Shown: positions 1-10,608 of the stretch, in pieces | Numbering within the stretch: the first letter of the stretch is position 1 | Layout of the letters: every line of letters starts with the position of its first letter | NCBI GenBank assembly: GCA_019828545.1 | Contig: JACVRA010000440.1 | Span: forward strand, 1,940-36,074 | DNA from: Paracamarosporium sp. OC-R06-R3 | Taxonomy: Eukaryota > Ascomycota > Dothideomycetes > Pleosporales > Didymosphaeriaceae | Reading direction: 5' to 3' | DNA length: 34,135 nucleotides | Program-made: the position numbers and the translations under genes | Notes under the pieces: generated by a model | Told to the model about the DNA's origin: nothing | The model's database searches: none | What the model saw: the letters and a program-made list of their open reading frames with translations, nothing else

Positions 1-1560
1 AATTTAAGCTAGAGGATTAACGGCCGCGCCGTGAATCGAACTCTTAACCTTAGGGTAGCTTAAGTATTATATAATAAGGTAGGCGCCCCGCCTTTAAAAC
101 CAATACTATGTAGCTTCCCTTACCTACACCAAAAGGTACGCACGAGAATACTCAAGCTAAGTATTTTCGCATAGTATAATATATAAGGATCCGTGTTGAG
201 GGAGCCACGTATACCGCCACGTCCTAGCCTCGTTACATATAATATTATAAATAATACTATTAATATTTTAAAGGTATTAAATATCTTTTAAAAGAAACTA
301 AAGTATATTAAAACTTAATAAAGCCTAATAATACTAAATAAAATTAAATAACTACTTTTAAATATATACTTTTTATAAGGGAATCCTTACTATATAGTAG
401 ACCTTTTTAATTACCTAATATTAGTAATATTATAGATAAATCTTATTACCTACCTTATTAGAAATTTAAAAAGGGATTTAATTAATACTTTTAATTAAAA
501 ACTTATAGTAGCTAACCTTTAACTTACTTTTAAATATAATTAAAATATATTTAATATAATATAAGTTAAAAGTAACTAGCTTATTATTTACGTAATATAT
601 ATTATACTAGGCAAGGATTAATATTATTAATTAGAAACTAATAGAGACTAATAGAGCTAAATAAAATTAATAGTAAATTAATAAAAAAAAGTTATTACTA
701 TTTATAACTATTAATATTAATTAAGTCCCTATAGGGCTATATAGCTCTAAGGATACTTATATTAATAAACGTAAATATATAATAGCTAAAATAAAGAATT
801 AGTAGTATAAAAGTTTAAAAAAGTAAAGTTTCTATACTAAAAAATTAATATATATTAATATATAATAGTTAATTAATTATACTACTTACTAAGTTGCCTA
901 ATTAGAAAAACTTAAAGAGAATAAGGAAGTTAAGTATAAAGTACTTAAAATATAAATTAAGACTTATATACGTTAATATTAGGCCTATATATACTAATAC
1001 TAGATAGTAGTAATTATGTACTAGGCTAGTCTAATATATAACTAACTCTAGGTAAGAGGTTTTAATATAGGTTAAATAAGGGTTATATTTAATTTAGTTA
1101 GGCCTAAACTAGACTTATTAAGACCTAATATTCCTAAGTACTTAATATTATAGTAGAATATATATATTTAAGCAGTCTTAGGGCAAGTCTACCCATTAAA
1201 GAAGGATAATGTTATATAGGTAGGTAAAGAGTATCTATTTTTACTCTATACAAGATATTAGGGCCTATTAAGCCCTAACGGGATACGTTAGGTAATAAGG
1301 GGTTATATTATACTAAAGCTAATAAAAATAGTTAACTAGTAATTTATCTATTTTATAATCTACTATTAATTTTCCTAAGTTAAGTCTATATTACTACTAC
1401 CTATAACCTAACAATATTTCTATTAGTATTAATTAATATTACGTTAGTTAAGAAAAGGTATAAAGAGGAATAAAAAATGTCTCTTTTATTATAGTTGTCT
1501 TATATAGTCCTATTAGTCTAGATCCTTATTATTACTATTAACATAATTACCCTAGGTGTA
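1..1560. repeat. AT-rich RIP-degraded repeat remnant
   Basis: The stretch from about 241 to 1160 is made almost only of A, T and TpA steps, with scattered CTAG, TTAG and CCTA words. CpA and TpG are nearly absent: I find essentially one CpA between 241 and 1160, near 611. That is the footprint of repeat-induced point mutation, which turns CpA into TpA on both strands of duplicated DNA. Every frame is closed by stops and no domain can be read, so the parent transposon class is not identifiable. The first 240 bases are less mutated and include a tRNA B-box-like word on the minus strand near 33-45. Base composition returns to normal at about 1555-1565. Confidence 0.8.
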
Positions 1561-1771
1561 ATCATGTTGCGGCACAGCCGTAAAAAATACCTTGGTGGGG
1601 AGTAGATACATAGGATTGGACAGCGGCGGATTCCTGCTCTGGTGGAGAAATGACGTGCTCAGTGCCATGGCCTCTAGTTGCAACAACCCGACGAAAAAGC
1701 ATCCACACGAGCGTCATTAGCCATACCTTGCGTGGATGTCACCATTGCTTCTCGAAATGTCGGAACGCCCG

Positions 1772-1782
1772 TATATATATAT
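1772..1782 (+). promoter_or_regulatory. TATA element of the monooxygenase gene
   Basis: An alternating TA run lies about 100 bases upstream of the monooxygenase start codon at 1881, a usual distance for a fungal TATA box plus a short 5' leader. It sits in normal-composition DNA, about 210 bases after the AT-rich block ends. Confidence 0.4.
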
Positions 1783-1880
1783 CCACTATGTGGGCGCAAT
1801 CGCGACAGTCCTCATACAGTCACCGCAACCGATATCTTTTGACGCTGCCGTTATTGCACCATCTCGATTAGCGCTCGCAA

Positions 1881-3497
1881 ATGGGATCTGTATCTGACAA
1901 CCACCATGACGCCTTGGTTGTCGGTACCGGATTTGGAGGCCTCTACTCAATCCATCTCTTGAACCAACTAGGCCTTAATGTCAAAGCCATTGAGTCGGCG
2001 CCTGACGTGGGCGGGACCTGGTACTGGAATAGATACCCCGGCGCTAGAAGTGACATTCACAGCCACGTGTACCGCTATTCTTGGGACAAGGAGCTTCTAC
2101 AGGTGTCGCCTTGGCCGAATAATTATCTCCATCAACCGGAACTCCTGGCTTACTTTCAGGAGGTGGCGCGCAGATACAAACTTTATCCTTTGATAAAATT
2201 CAACACCGAACTCCAACGTGCAGAGTGGGACGATCAGCAGAGCCTGTGGAAGGTCAGCACAAGTTCCGGACAGGTGTATACCACTCGTTACCTCGTGACT
2301 GCCATTGGTATCTTGCACAATAAAAACACTCCGGACATCCCTGGCATTAATACCTTTAAAGGTCAAGTTGTGCACAGCTCATCTTGGGACCCAGACATAC
2401 AATGGGAGGGCAAACGCGTCGCTGTCATTGGTAGCGGTGCTTCGGGTGTCCAGATCGTGAGCAGCTTGAGTAAGGAAGCCAAATCGCTTACTCACTTCAT
2501 CCGACACGCTCAATATGTAATTCCTTCACGTTATCGAGCGGTAACACCCGAAGAGAGGAAAGACATCAACGAGCGCTACGACAAAATTTGGGAAGACGTT
2601 TTCCTTTCGAATACAGCCTTTGGTTTCGTAGAGCCTGGGCGCCCGACACTCTCATTGTCGCCTGAAGATCGTGAGACGGTTTTTGAGCGTCTCTGGAAAG
2701 AAGGAAACGGTTTCCACTTCCTGTTTGGCGGATTTTCAGACCTTGCCACAGACGAGGGTGCTAATCAGGAAGTAATTAGGTTCATACATCGCAAGATCAA
2801 AGAAACGGTGAAGGACCCCCAGAAAGCAGAGGTACTTACTTCTTCAGATTGGTTTGCACGAAGACCGTTGACGGATGATCATTATTATGAGCGTTTCAAC
2901 CAAGACAATGTCTTCGCTGTCGATCTAAAGAAAACACCGATAACTGAGATCGTTCCGGAGGGGATCAAGACTGCCGATGACACGATTCATCCTGTCGACC
3001 TCATTGTTTTTGCAACCGGGTTTGACGCGATAGATGGGAGCTATACCAGACTTGATATTCGGGGTCGTAATGGCACCGAGCTCAAGAAGCATTGGGAAGC
3101 CGAAGGGCCCAAGACTCATATTGGCTCTATGACGTCTCAGTTTCCGAATCTCTTATTTGTGAATGGTCCAGGATCTGTATTCGCGAATAACCCACCCGTT
3201 GCCGAAGTATCAGCAGAGTTCGCCCGAGATTTGATCTTGAAGACTGAAGATCTCCGAAAGAACTATGGTAAAATCGGCGTTGTCGAGAGTTTAGAAAATT
3301 CCGAGAATAAGTGGCGGGAGCAGACAGAGAAAATTGCACAAGCGACGCTCTTCTCTAAAACGCCCAGCTGGTTCTTTGGTGAGAATATTCCAGGGAAGAA
3401 GATCGCACCGAGACTATACTTTGGGGGGATTGGGAAATTCCGTGCAGCTGTGGCTAATGAGAAAGCAAATGGTTACAAAGGGTTTCAATTTCGATGA
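1881..3497 (+). CDS. Baeyer-Villiger / flavin-containing monooxygenase
   Basis: Single-exon gene for a 538-residue class B flavoprotein monooxygenase. These enzymes use FAD, NADPH and O2 to insert oxygen next to a ketone, giving an ester or lactone. An FAD Rossmann motif GTGFGG lies at residues 15-20, followed by the BVMO-typical GGTWYWNRYPGA at 44-55. The type I fingerprint FxGxxxHxxxWD is at 159-170 (FKGQVVHSSSWD), and the NADPH Rossmann motif GSGASG is at 184-189. A later ARRP-LTDDHYYERFNQDNV region fits the segment carrying the active-site arginine, and ATGFDA fits the second conserved block. Length is normal for the family (about 530-550) and no break is visible. The ATG at 1881 puts the FAD motif at the usual distance from the N-terminus. 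No partner biosynthetic gene is intact beside it, so the substrate cannot be predicted; such enzymes act in polyketide or terpenoid tailoring and in ketone catabolism. Confidence 0.93.
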   Translation: MGSVSDNHHDALVVGTGFGGLYSIHLLNQLGLNVKAIESAPDVGGTWYWNRYPGARSDIHSHVYRYSWDKELLQVSPWPNNYLHQPELLAYFQEVARRYKLYPLIKFNTELQRAEWDDQQSLWKVSTSSGQVYTTRYLVTAIGILHNKNTPDIPGINTFKGQVVHSSSWDPDIQWEGKRVAVIGSGASGVQIVSSLSKEAKSLTHFIRHAQYVIPSRYRAVTPEERKDINERYDKIWEDVFLSNTAFGFVEPGRPTLSLSPEDRETVFERLWKEGNGFHFLFGGFSDLATDEGANQEVIRFIHRKIKETVKDPQKAEVLTSSDWFARRPLTDDHYYERFNQDNVFAVDLKKTPITEIVPEGIKTADDTIHPVDLIVFATGFDAIDGSYTRLDIRGRNGTELKKHWEAEGPKTHIGSMTSQFPNLLFVNGPGSVFANNPPVAEVSAEFARDLILKTEDLRKNYGKIGVVESLENSENKWREQTEKIAQATLFSKTPSWFFGENIPGKKIAPRLYFGGIGKFRAAVANEKANGYKGFQFR

Positions 3498-5323
3498 TGT
3501 TTGGGCTTTACACTCCCACCCAGAACTCGCTTGTTTGTCCTTTTCTGGGTTATATCAACTTTCATACAACGCTCTTAAATCAGGGCAATAGCACGTCGTA
3601 CATTATTTAAAACCCAATGTCCTTTCGACGAGAACAGACATTCTAGGTGGCCTACTCTATAAAACAGTTCCTTCATAGCTCTTGGGATCCTGAGTGCTAA
3701 TGTAAATGACAATTACGTAGATAGAGTTTACAGAATTGGTTGATAAGATCGTATGAATGTTAAATAGATGGCGGGAATTTCATGCGAAAGCTTCGAGGCT
3801 CCTTGACCCTACCTTCTCCTAAGCGAAATTGCGCAGCGTTGGACAAGAATTCCAAGCATGCTACATGCATGAAAAAAATGTTAGAGTATCACAAAGTTCT
3901 TGCAATACTAAGACATGTAACTGAACGCGCCAAACTTTCGACTCAAATACAAGACGAATTGGCCCGCAGGAACCTCTAACTGAACCCGTGACTAAACGTC
4001 TATCTAGGTTGTAGATTTAGCTACGTGATGGAACAAACGCACGGGCGCCGGGCTACCTAGCGCAAATATTATATCCCTAAAAAACTAATTACGAACCTAG
4101 GTCCAGCCCGCACTGCATCTTTACCTTTACATAAGCGCGTATGAGCCTGTCTTGAATGTTATCCTATAGTGCCTATTGTAACGTACCCGCGTTTCGCTCT
4201 TATTTAGAGTGATAAAACTGTATTCTGATTGCTTGCACGGTAAACCGTCAAGTGGCTCTCCTAGCAGCTGTATAGGCGGCCTACCGGGCGGTAGTAGCTT
4301 GACCGTATTAGCTTATATATCCTTAGGTGTGCGTAGCTCTCTACGAACCCGTGTTTCTATAAGAGATACGCATCGAGGTTCTGTATACTAGTCTTGTGCT
4401 CCTTATAGCAAAGCCATGGTGTTTACGGGCATGGACAATGTACTTCTACGTCTAAGTCTGTGCTGAATCCTCGTTTGCTGGCTCCTGACGCTACTGGGAA
4501 CATGCTATGTATAACAATACCGGTGGTGTATATACTGCTGCAACTGTATTATCCACATTTCCTAGTATGGTGCTTGGGAATCCGAGTAGAACTCTATCGT
4601 AAACTTCAATCTTAACGATAAGATGCTGTTGCCCTATATCTTGCTGCCACCGCGCTCTTTCTAGACGCGAAGTAATATACCGGTGCCAAAAGTGCCAGGA
4701 AGATATATCGGTTCAACAATTAAAAGATATAGCCAGGGGATCAAAGTGTTTCCGCCTCTTAAAACCTTGCGTTATCGAAACCGTTAATCCCAGCCCCAAC
4801 ACCAAATTGATTTTGGGGTGACTAGAAACGCTGCTTTGTAACAACCAGGGCATTGATTTCTGCAAGCGCATGACCGATAGGTGACACGGTTATTGAGTAA
4901 CGATGTGTTAAAGTATGGTCTAGTGTGTAGCAATCAGGCGTTACGCGCTGCTGCACTTTGTAGAGCAATTTACAAGGGGTATGGGATCAGAACGTTCGAG
5001 AATGCATGTTACCATGCCTAGTATGTCGATGCATCAGTGTACGAAGTAACTCATCTTCATCGAAGTTGGTCGGAGCTGGTATAGCGGCGAATCTATCCCA
5101 ACATTGGCATGGGGAGGTATCCTCACGTCTGGGTATTGACACAATTCAAGGTTTGATTAGATTATAGTACTACCGCAACTCTCTGATTTGGAAATCGCTA
5201 GATACTGGCCTATCTCGGCGATCGTTCCAAGCTGGTCAATATATGTGGAGGCAAATCATTACTCAGGACACTCAATTAGTTGATATAAATACTTCAGAAG
5301 GAAAGTCTAGGATGTGAACATCA
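3498..5323. other. Gene-poor stretch, probable old repeat debris
   Basis: No convincing gene in 1.8 kb. A 65-codon ORF at 3782-3979 has no recognisable domain and no signal peptide. From about 4000 to 4400 the DNA is rich in CTAG, TAGC and CCTA words, like the less mutated edges of the left-end repeat, and may be a decayed insertion. The final 250 bases lead into the decarboxylase pseudogene. Confidence 0.4.
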
Positions 5324-6053
5324 TTGGATTCATCAAAAGTTCCATCGATACTTCTCTCAGCAAGTGCAAAAGCCCATACCACATTCCGGAACTTTTACCA
5401 TCAACCCAACTTCCCAAAATCAACAACCTCTAACAAGAGCGCTCTCGAGGAAGCGTACGAAGTTGCTGGCAATGATGAGAAGTCTTTGCGCGAAGCAAAG
5501 CTTTATATTCACTCCTACGATTGGAAGAGGTACATGCAACAAATTCACGACATTAACGACGAGTGCGTTCGACTAGCCGATGAACATGGAATTGGATATA
5601 CTATCGTTTCTCTTGCAGTCCCAGACATTTAGGGAATCGCGGACGGGTTGAGGCTGAGAAAAGGGCAACCGAGATCAACAAGTAGGCGGCTGAACGGATC
5701 AAAGGACACCCAACAAAGCTCGGTACCTTTGCGTGTCAGTCTATGCACGACCTTAAGTAAGCCGCTGATTCACTCTACCGATGTGTAAAGGAATTTGGGT
5801 CCCATGGTGCGCTGCTCTGTAACTTCCAGCACGCAGGTGCCAAGGCAAGACACATCTATTCTACGACCAGCCCGAGTACGATATTTTCTAGAAAGTGTGC
5901 TAGGGACTCGACGTTCCCGTGTACATCAACCCATCGGCTCCAGCTGATGTAGTCTCCGAGATACTCTACGCGCAACGCAGATTCCTTGTTGGGCCTCTAC
6001 TCTCATCCGCGAACGACATAAACCTGCACCTCCTGAGCTTGATCACGAAGTAA
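5324..6053 (+). pseudogene. Truncated decarboxylase (2,3-dihydroxybenzoate decarboxylase-like, amidohydrolase family)
   Basis: Translation across three frames gives the N-terminal half of an ACMSD/amidohydrolase-2 decarboxylase of the 2,3-dihydroxybenzoate type. The metal-binding ALEEAYEV start is near 5441, followed by the family-like phrases ADEHGIGYTIVSL, a GALLCNFQHAG segment and DVPVYINPSAP. The gene is dead. In-frame stops lie at 5630, 5683, 5758, 5889, 5901 and 6051, and one-base deletions near 5645 and 5842 shift the frame twice. At least five of the stops stand where the family has Gln or Trp, so they fit C-to-T or G-to-A change. The metal-ligand His of the LHP motif reads Asn. Homology stops at about residue 190 of roughly 340; the C-terminal half is missing and the next gene ends 30 bases further on. 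The first 35 codons of the opening ORF do not resemble the family and may be old leader sequence. The related 6-methylsalicylate-type decarboxylases are an alternative parent. Confidence 0.8.
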
Positions 6054-6082
6054 ACCCAATTACATTGACACATTTCGCTGCT

Positions 6083-6772
6083 TTACCGTGCTCTCGCAGC
6101 GGTGACGATCTCTTCATACAACGGCAGCCGTTCTTCTATCCATTTTCCTGGCCTTTCACGATACACGCCCACATCCGCATCTGCATCTCCAGACCCAGCA
6201 TCCCGTATTTTTCTCGCTCTTTTCTGCTCAAGCCTCCCTTTCACCGCACCCTTGATTCCGGAGCAACACATGGCAGTCGAAAACACGGCGCTCGCGAACC
6301 ACAACAGAAAATTGACCATGTCTAGCCACACCGTGCGTTTGATGCGACCGCAATCTACGCCGTGGTACACAGTCTCCGGCGCTTTTTCACCCAGACATAT
6401 CTCGTAGAACACGCCAAAAAGTGCAAGCCAAAGAATGCATAGCACAAATTCTACAGCGAAAGTCAGGCGGTAGGAGCGCAACGTAATAGCATCGATGACG
6501 AGCACGACGATGGTAAGAGCGAATACGACTTGTGAATAGATGAAGGCCGAGCCAGTGTGCCTGTGCGAGACCTCGATGGCGTAGGATATGCCGGAGCCGA
6601 GGGCGAAGACGAATTGGAAGATGCGGATGCCGAGGCGGAAGAGGCTCGTAAGAGGGTTCTGTAGGCGGGAGTATACGACTGAACGGAACGTCGTTGTAGG
6701 TGTGGGTTTGTCTTGGGGCGTCTCATGTCGGATTGAAGGACGAGTAGCAGCAAGGACTTGTTTTGGGACCAT
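6083..6772 (-). CDS. Four-pass MARVEL-like membrane protein
   Basis: Single-exon gene for 229 residues. Four hydrophobic spans are visible at about 46-68, 76-97, 103-125 and 149-170, the layout of fungal MARVEL-like proteins, which sit in plasma or vesicle membranes. The N-terminus (1-45) is polar. The C-terminal tail is basic (KRARKIRDAG), then Asp-rich, and ends with LPLYEEI, a possible adaptor or ubiquitin-ligase docking site. The ATG at 6772 is the only good start before the first span. The gene is divergent from the Zn2Cys6 factor at 7127, with about 350 bases between the starts. Exact function unknown; the family call rests on topology, not on a catalytic signature. Confidence 0.75.
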   Translation of the reverse strand: MVPKQVLAATRPSIRHETPQDKPTPTTTFRSVVYSRLQNPLTSLFRLGIRIFQFVFALGSGISYAIEVSHRHTGSAFIYSQVVFALTIVVLVIDAITLRSYRLTFAVEFVLCILWLALFGVFYEICLGEKAPETVYHGVDCGRIKRTVWLDMVNFLLWFASAVFSTAMCCSGIKGAVKGRLEQKRARKIRDAGSGDADADVGVYRERPGKWIEERLPLYEEIVTAARAR

Positions 6773-7126
6773 GGTTTCTGAGCGAGGGAGCGGTATGGAC
6801 AGTGCAGGCGGGAAGGATCTAAAAGAGTTCTGCTGGGCATTGCCAGTCTATATATAATCATTTCCCAAGGCATCAGACCAGCATGTTGACGTCTCTGGTC
6901 CACTGCACAATCGGGCCGGATACGGCCTACACGAAAGCGCATTAATACGCAGCTGCATCGCCTGCTCCGAATCGCATCCGGAGCAAGCATTACTGTTTTA
7001 GGAACAGGTGTAGCCGCTCCGTAGCATCTGGACCTCGGCCTGGCGAAGTGCCTCAAATGCGCGTCGCCGGTGCGTATCCGCTCGTACTCGTTTTTGCTTC
7101 GCTAAGCTTGCTTCACCATCGTCGTC
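6773..7126. promoter_or_regulatory. Divergent promoter region
   Basis: This 354-base gap separates the starts of the minus-strand membrane protein and the plus-strand transcription factor, so it must hold both promoters. A TATATATAA word near 6850-6858 is a candidate TATA element for the membrane protein gene. No repeated operator-like motif was seen. Confidence 0.4.
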
Positions 7127-8432
7127 ATGCCCGACGGCCTCCCGACACCCAGCGAACCCGCCGACTCACCGGATGGCAGCGACGACGTTGCTCGTCAGCC
7201 GGTCGCAGAGGCGAGCGCTGCGAGGAGTGCAGAGGACAAGACGACCAAGAGACGGGCGCATCGCAAGTCACGGTTCGGATGCAAGAACTGTAAAGCAAGG
7301 CGCATCAAGGTATCGTCAGCACGTGTTCACCTGAGCCACATCGCACTCTAACCACCTGTATCTGTTTTTGTAGTGCGACGAGCGAAAACCAGAATGCACC
7401 AATTGCAGGAATCGGCAGGTGCGCTGTGACTATCTCCCCACAGTACCGCCACCATCTTCTACGCAAGCGACACCAATACCAAGTCCTGCTGAGCCATCAG
7501 CAACACCCCATCTTGTCGGGGCACTCAATGCCACTGACATAGAGCTCATGTATCACTGGACCACCTCCACCAGCGCCACCATCTCCTTTCAAGCCTCAGG
7601 CGCCACCTTCTGGCGAACCCAGGTGACCGAAATCGCTCTTTCACACCATCATTTACTCCATCTCATCCTCGCCATCACGGCCGTACATCTGTCACGTTTT
7701 CGGCTACAACGCCGCGATGAGTACCTCGCGCTATCTGACCACCACTATGCGGCTGCACTTCCTACAGTGACAGCTGAGTTGTCCCACCTGCATCAAGACA
7801 ACTGCGATGCAGTGCTCCTCTCTGTCCAGATCATCTGCTTTTTAACATGGGCACGAGGACCGCAGCCGGGAGAGTATCTTGCCTTCGGAGAGAACGGGCG
7901 CTCACAATGGCTTGTCATGTTTCGCGGCATCCGCACCACCATCGAAACTCTAGGCTATAACCACTTCACCCGCGCCATGGCCCCCAACATCCGTGCAAAA
8001 GGCAAGCCACTCCCTAAAATTGCTGGTACCTTGCCTTACGAGGAGCCACTTGCTGAACTGCGCGACTACATTAAATATGCCAGCGACCCCTCGGCTCTGT
8101 CCCATAATACTGTTGCGCACCAAGTGCTTCTTGAATGCTATTCGAATCGTTATAGTGGCATCGACGGCGAGTACCACGTTATCTTCGCATGGTTGTACCG
8201 CATGGAAGAGGAGTTTCTGGAGGCACTGCAACGACATGACGCTGTGCCGCTCGTCATGTACGCCCACTTTGCGCTCCTAATGAATGACATGGAAAGCTTT
8301 TGGTACATGAAAGGCTGGACAACGCACGTTCTCGCGGGTATTTGGAGCATTCTGAGGGATGAGGATAGAGTGCACATTCGGTGGCCCATATCGGTCGTAG
8401 GTTGGATTCCCCCTGAAGTCGGCCTTGGGTGA
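7127..8432 (+). CDS. Zn2Cys6 transcription factor (UPC2/sterol-regulator-like)
   Basis: Two exons (7127-7309, 7374-8432) encode 413 residues. The 64-nt intron has GTATCG, a CTAAC branch site and TAG, and it splits the zinc cluster. The joined motif is C52-x2-C55-x6-C62-x6-C69-x2-C72-x6-C79, the canonical binuclear cluster that binds CGG-type DNA half-sites in the nucleus. The CKNCKARRIKCDE core and a short acidic/Pro-Ser leader resemble UPC2-like C6 factors. The rest is helical with no second known domain and ends in WPISVVGWIPPEVGLG, a C-terminus typical of that group, so the protein appears complete. The unspliced frame would stop within the intron. It lies between the dead decarboxylase region and the 9-kb gap, so its target is open: it could control the nearby membrane protein or the monooxygenase, or act elsewhere. 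Confidence 0.88.
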
Positions 8433-9178
8433 TCCTAGTCTCGGTTCTATTTTCGAAGGGGTAAAGAGGAAGCTATGCGGTCTTAGGTGTTGAATGGCGA
8501 CCTGAAAACAATGGTGCGTAGCAGAAACAACCGTATGGGCTGGATGTTTTCGGCCTCGAGCTGGGTGTATACGTTGGGAGGCCCGGTGTATGCTGACTCA
8601 GTAACACCTGATTTGACCTGATACGACACCGGTTGTGTCTGGATGTATATTATTTTATGAACAAACAGGTTATTGTCATAGTGGTCAATGAGGCTGATGA
8701 TGGCACAGAGTGGGATGAGGATGTGGAGGAAGGATGCCTAAGGGACGCCCTATTGCTGTGGTGTTGTTTATATGGCTGATGACGTTGACAGCCCCCGTCG
8801 TCTATTACTGCTAATAGCCAACCATAGTCTGTGTATATCCGTGTTGTCATCTTGAAGTTTCGATGCTCGACAGTAACGCTAGATACATAATCGCGATTGT
8901 GTGCTAGCCGGAACACGGCTCATCGGGAGACACAATCGTGACACAAATGCGAGGCCTTTGGCTCTATGGCCCATAAATCGGAGGTAGTTGGCGAAAATGA
9001 CAGTCTGTCTGTTTAGCAGTCCACTACAAAAATCAACGCCGCGAACGGTCTAGTGAGGGCGAAACGTGCGCACGTGACGTTGCATTAATGGCCAAACACG
9101 ATCTAAATTATGATCATTCATTCAAACGAGGGCCACGGTGACCGCTTTCCAATAGCTAGTTTTCTAGGAATCTATATC
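8433..9178. other. Intergenic, no gene seen
   Basis: About 750 bases after the transcription factor. The only ORF of note (8650-8916, minus) lacks a domain, a signal peptide and coding-like composition. No repeat or RNA gene was seen. Confidence 0.5.
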
Positions 9179-9830
9179 ATGATTGCGCTACGCGGAGATA
9201 GCATGTTTTCGGCGACATATCACGAATCAGCCAAGTCGTACGCTTCTGAATTCCTCAAGGAGAGTTTCGAAGCCATAACGCAGTAAAGGACTATGAGAAT
9301 GTTCTCAGTTTTGACCTTGGAGTTCTGCCTAACTTCGGAGCGGTTACTGAAGGGGAAAACATGAGCTACATTGAGGTTAGGTCAATTCGATCAGAATATA
9401 ACTGACTGTTTGGCTATTGACTTATGAACGGAACTTCATTAGAGACGAAGGAGTATATTGCGAAGAACGCACCACGGCCGATCCTTGTAGACGCCACGCC
9501 ACATCTACTGCGAAACGGCAAAAGAATCGAAGCGTCAGATCTCACACAATCACATGTCTGCTATTTCTCGGGTGCCATCGTTACTGGAGACCAATTTCCA
9601 ACAGCGGATTATGTATCTTACTGGAATCTTGGATAATGGGAAACGGATTTGGTCGAGAATCAGAATTTTACCGACTCTTCGCTCGCACAGGAGCTCAAAG
9701 GATTGAATTATACCTACTTGGTGTTCCATGTACGGTGTGTCAGACGAGGCAGACTATGTACAGTACGAGCTAAGTCTAGAATTGCTCAACGACGCCTTTC
9801 ATCTATACAAGTTAAAGGTCACAGATTGCG
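9179..9830 (+). pseudogene. Possible decayed or intron-rich gene of unknown family
   Basis: Several short open stretches on the plus strand look coding but do not join into one ORF. An ATG at 9179 opens 35 codons in frame 2. A second stretch, 9250-9375, is in frame 1 and ends NMSYIE. A 69-nt GT-AG intron (9376-9444) would join it in phase to TKEYIAKNAPRPILVDATPH. A 51-nt GTATCT...AATCAG intron (9613-9663) would remove the TAA at 9634 and join to NFTDSSLAQEL. The last stretch (about 9764-9830, YELSLELLNDAFHLYK) is in frame 2. The first join (near 9282) and the last (near 9730) need a frameshift or an implausibly short intron. I recognise no family. It may be a relic, or a real small gene whose exons I have not placed correctly. 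Confidence 0.35.
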
Positions 9831-10113
9831 CGATCAAACGGCCCAACGGCTGATTTCAGGCATAATATTGTATGTTGGAAATCTCGGGAAAAAAAAGGGA
9901 ACAGGGGTTTGAAAGAAAACTACATCACATGAATGTTACCCAGCTAATAATTTCGTCTCACATGAGATAATCGCTGCAAGATACCTCCAGAAGCTACGAT
10001 GTACCGCTCCGAATACAGGAACTGAACCATCCAAGTGTTTAAAGTAGGAGCCCAAAATGCCCCTAGGTTGGATAAATGACAACACCTCTATGCATCCAGT
10101 CACCTTAGACTAC

Positions 10114-10608
10114 TCATGAACCATTTTGCCCCTCGTTCGAACTCAGCTCTTGCAACATCTCCCTCGTCGCACTTAGGCTTCCCGAATCTCCGTAAATGGC
10201 CGCGATCAGACTCCCATCGATCTTCGGAAACTCCCTTTCAAGAATAGCCTGGTTCTGCTCATCTTCCGTCTGTGGCCGCGACATCTCGTAGCTCTGCATC
10301 ACCTCAACCTGATGAGAGCGGTCCTGGCCCTGGGGTAGGGCTTGCTCGGAAGTGGTGCCTGCACGGCGGGGTGGGAGGCCAGGAGGTGGAGCGTACTGGT
10401 CGTGTTGCTGGCCCGGAGGGTCGAAGGAGTTATGGCTTTGGGATTGGTCTTGTGTGTGGAAAGGGTTGTGACTTTGGGCTTGAGGAGGTGAGTTGTAGGA
10501 CTGTGAAGGATTCTGGCCCTGGGAGTCTGAACCCCAGGGGTTGGAGTAGGGGTTTTGGCTGTCAGCGCCGTAGTGGGGTTGGTTGCTGTAAGGGGGTTGG
10601 CCAGACAT
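10114..10608 (-). CDS. CUE-like domain protein with Q/P/S/N-rich N-terminus
   Basis: Single-exon gene for 164 residues starting at the MSGQPPYSNQ methionine (10608). An in-frame ATG 33 bases further upstream (10641) would add eleven basic residues and is less likely. Residues 1-110 are low-complexity and rich in Gln, Pro, Ser, Asn, Tyr and Gly, so probably disordered. Residues about 120-158 (AILEREFPKIDGSLIAAIYG, then a Ser-rich turn and REMLQEL) have the spacing of a CUE-type helical ubiquitin-binding domain: FP in helix 1, an I-x-A-I/L core and a closing xxLxxL helix. This form is common as an uncharacterised conserved protein in filamentous ascomycetes. It is divergent from VAC7 across an 870-base gap. 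Ubiquitin binding is an inference from the motif. Confidence 0.75.
   Translation of the reverse strand: MSGQPPYSNQPHYGADSQNPYSNPWGSDSQGQNPSQSYNSPPQAQSHNPFHTQDQSQSHNSFDPPGQQHDQYAPPPGLPPRRAGTTSEQALPQGQDRSHQVEVMQSYEMSRPQTEDEQNQAILEREFPKIDGSLIAAIYGDSGSLSATREMLQELSSNEGQNGS

Noticed and set aside
9649..9912. 87-codon ORF continuing in frame past 9730
   Set aside because: The Arg-rich continuation looks out of frame compared with the better-composed alternative frame beginning near 9764; treated as part of the uncertain decayed region.
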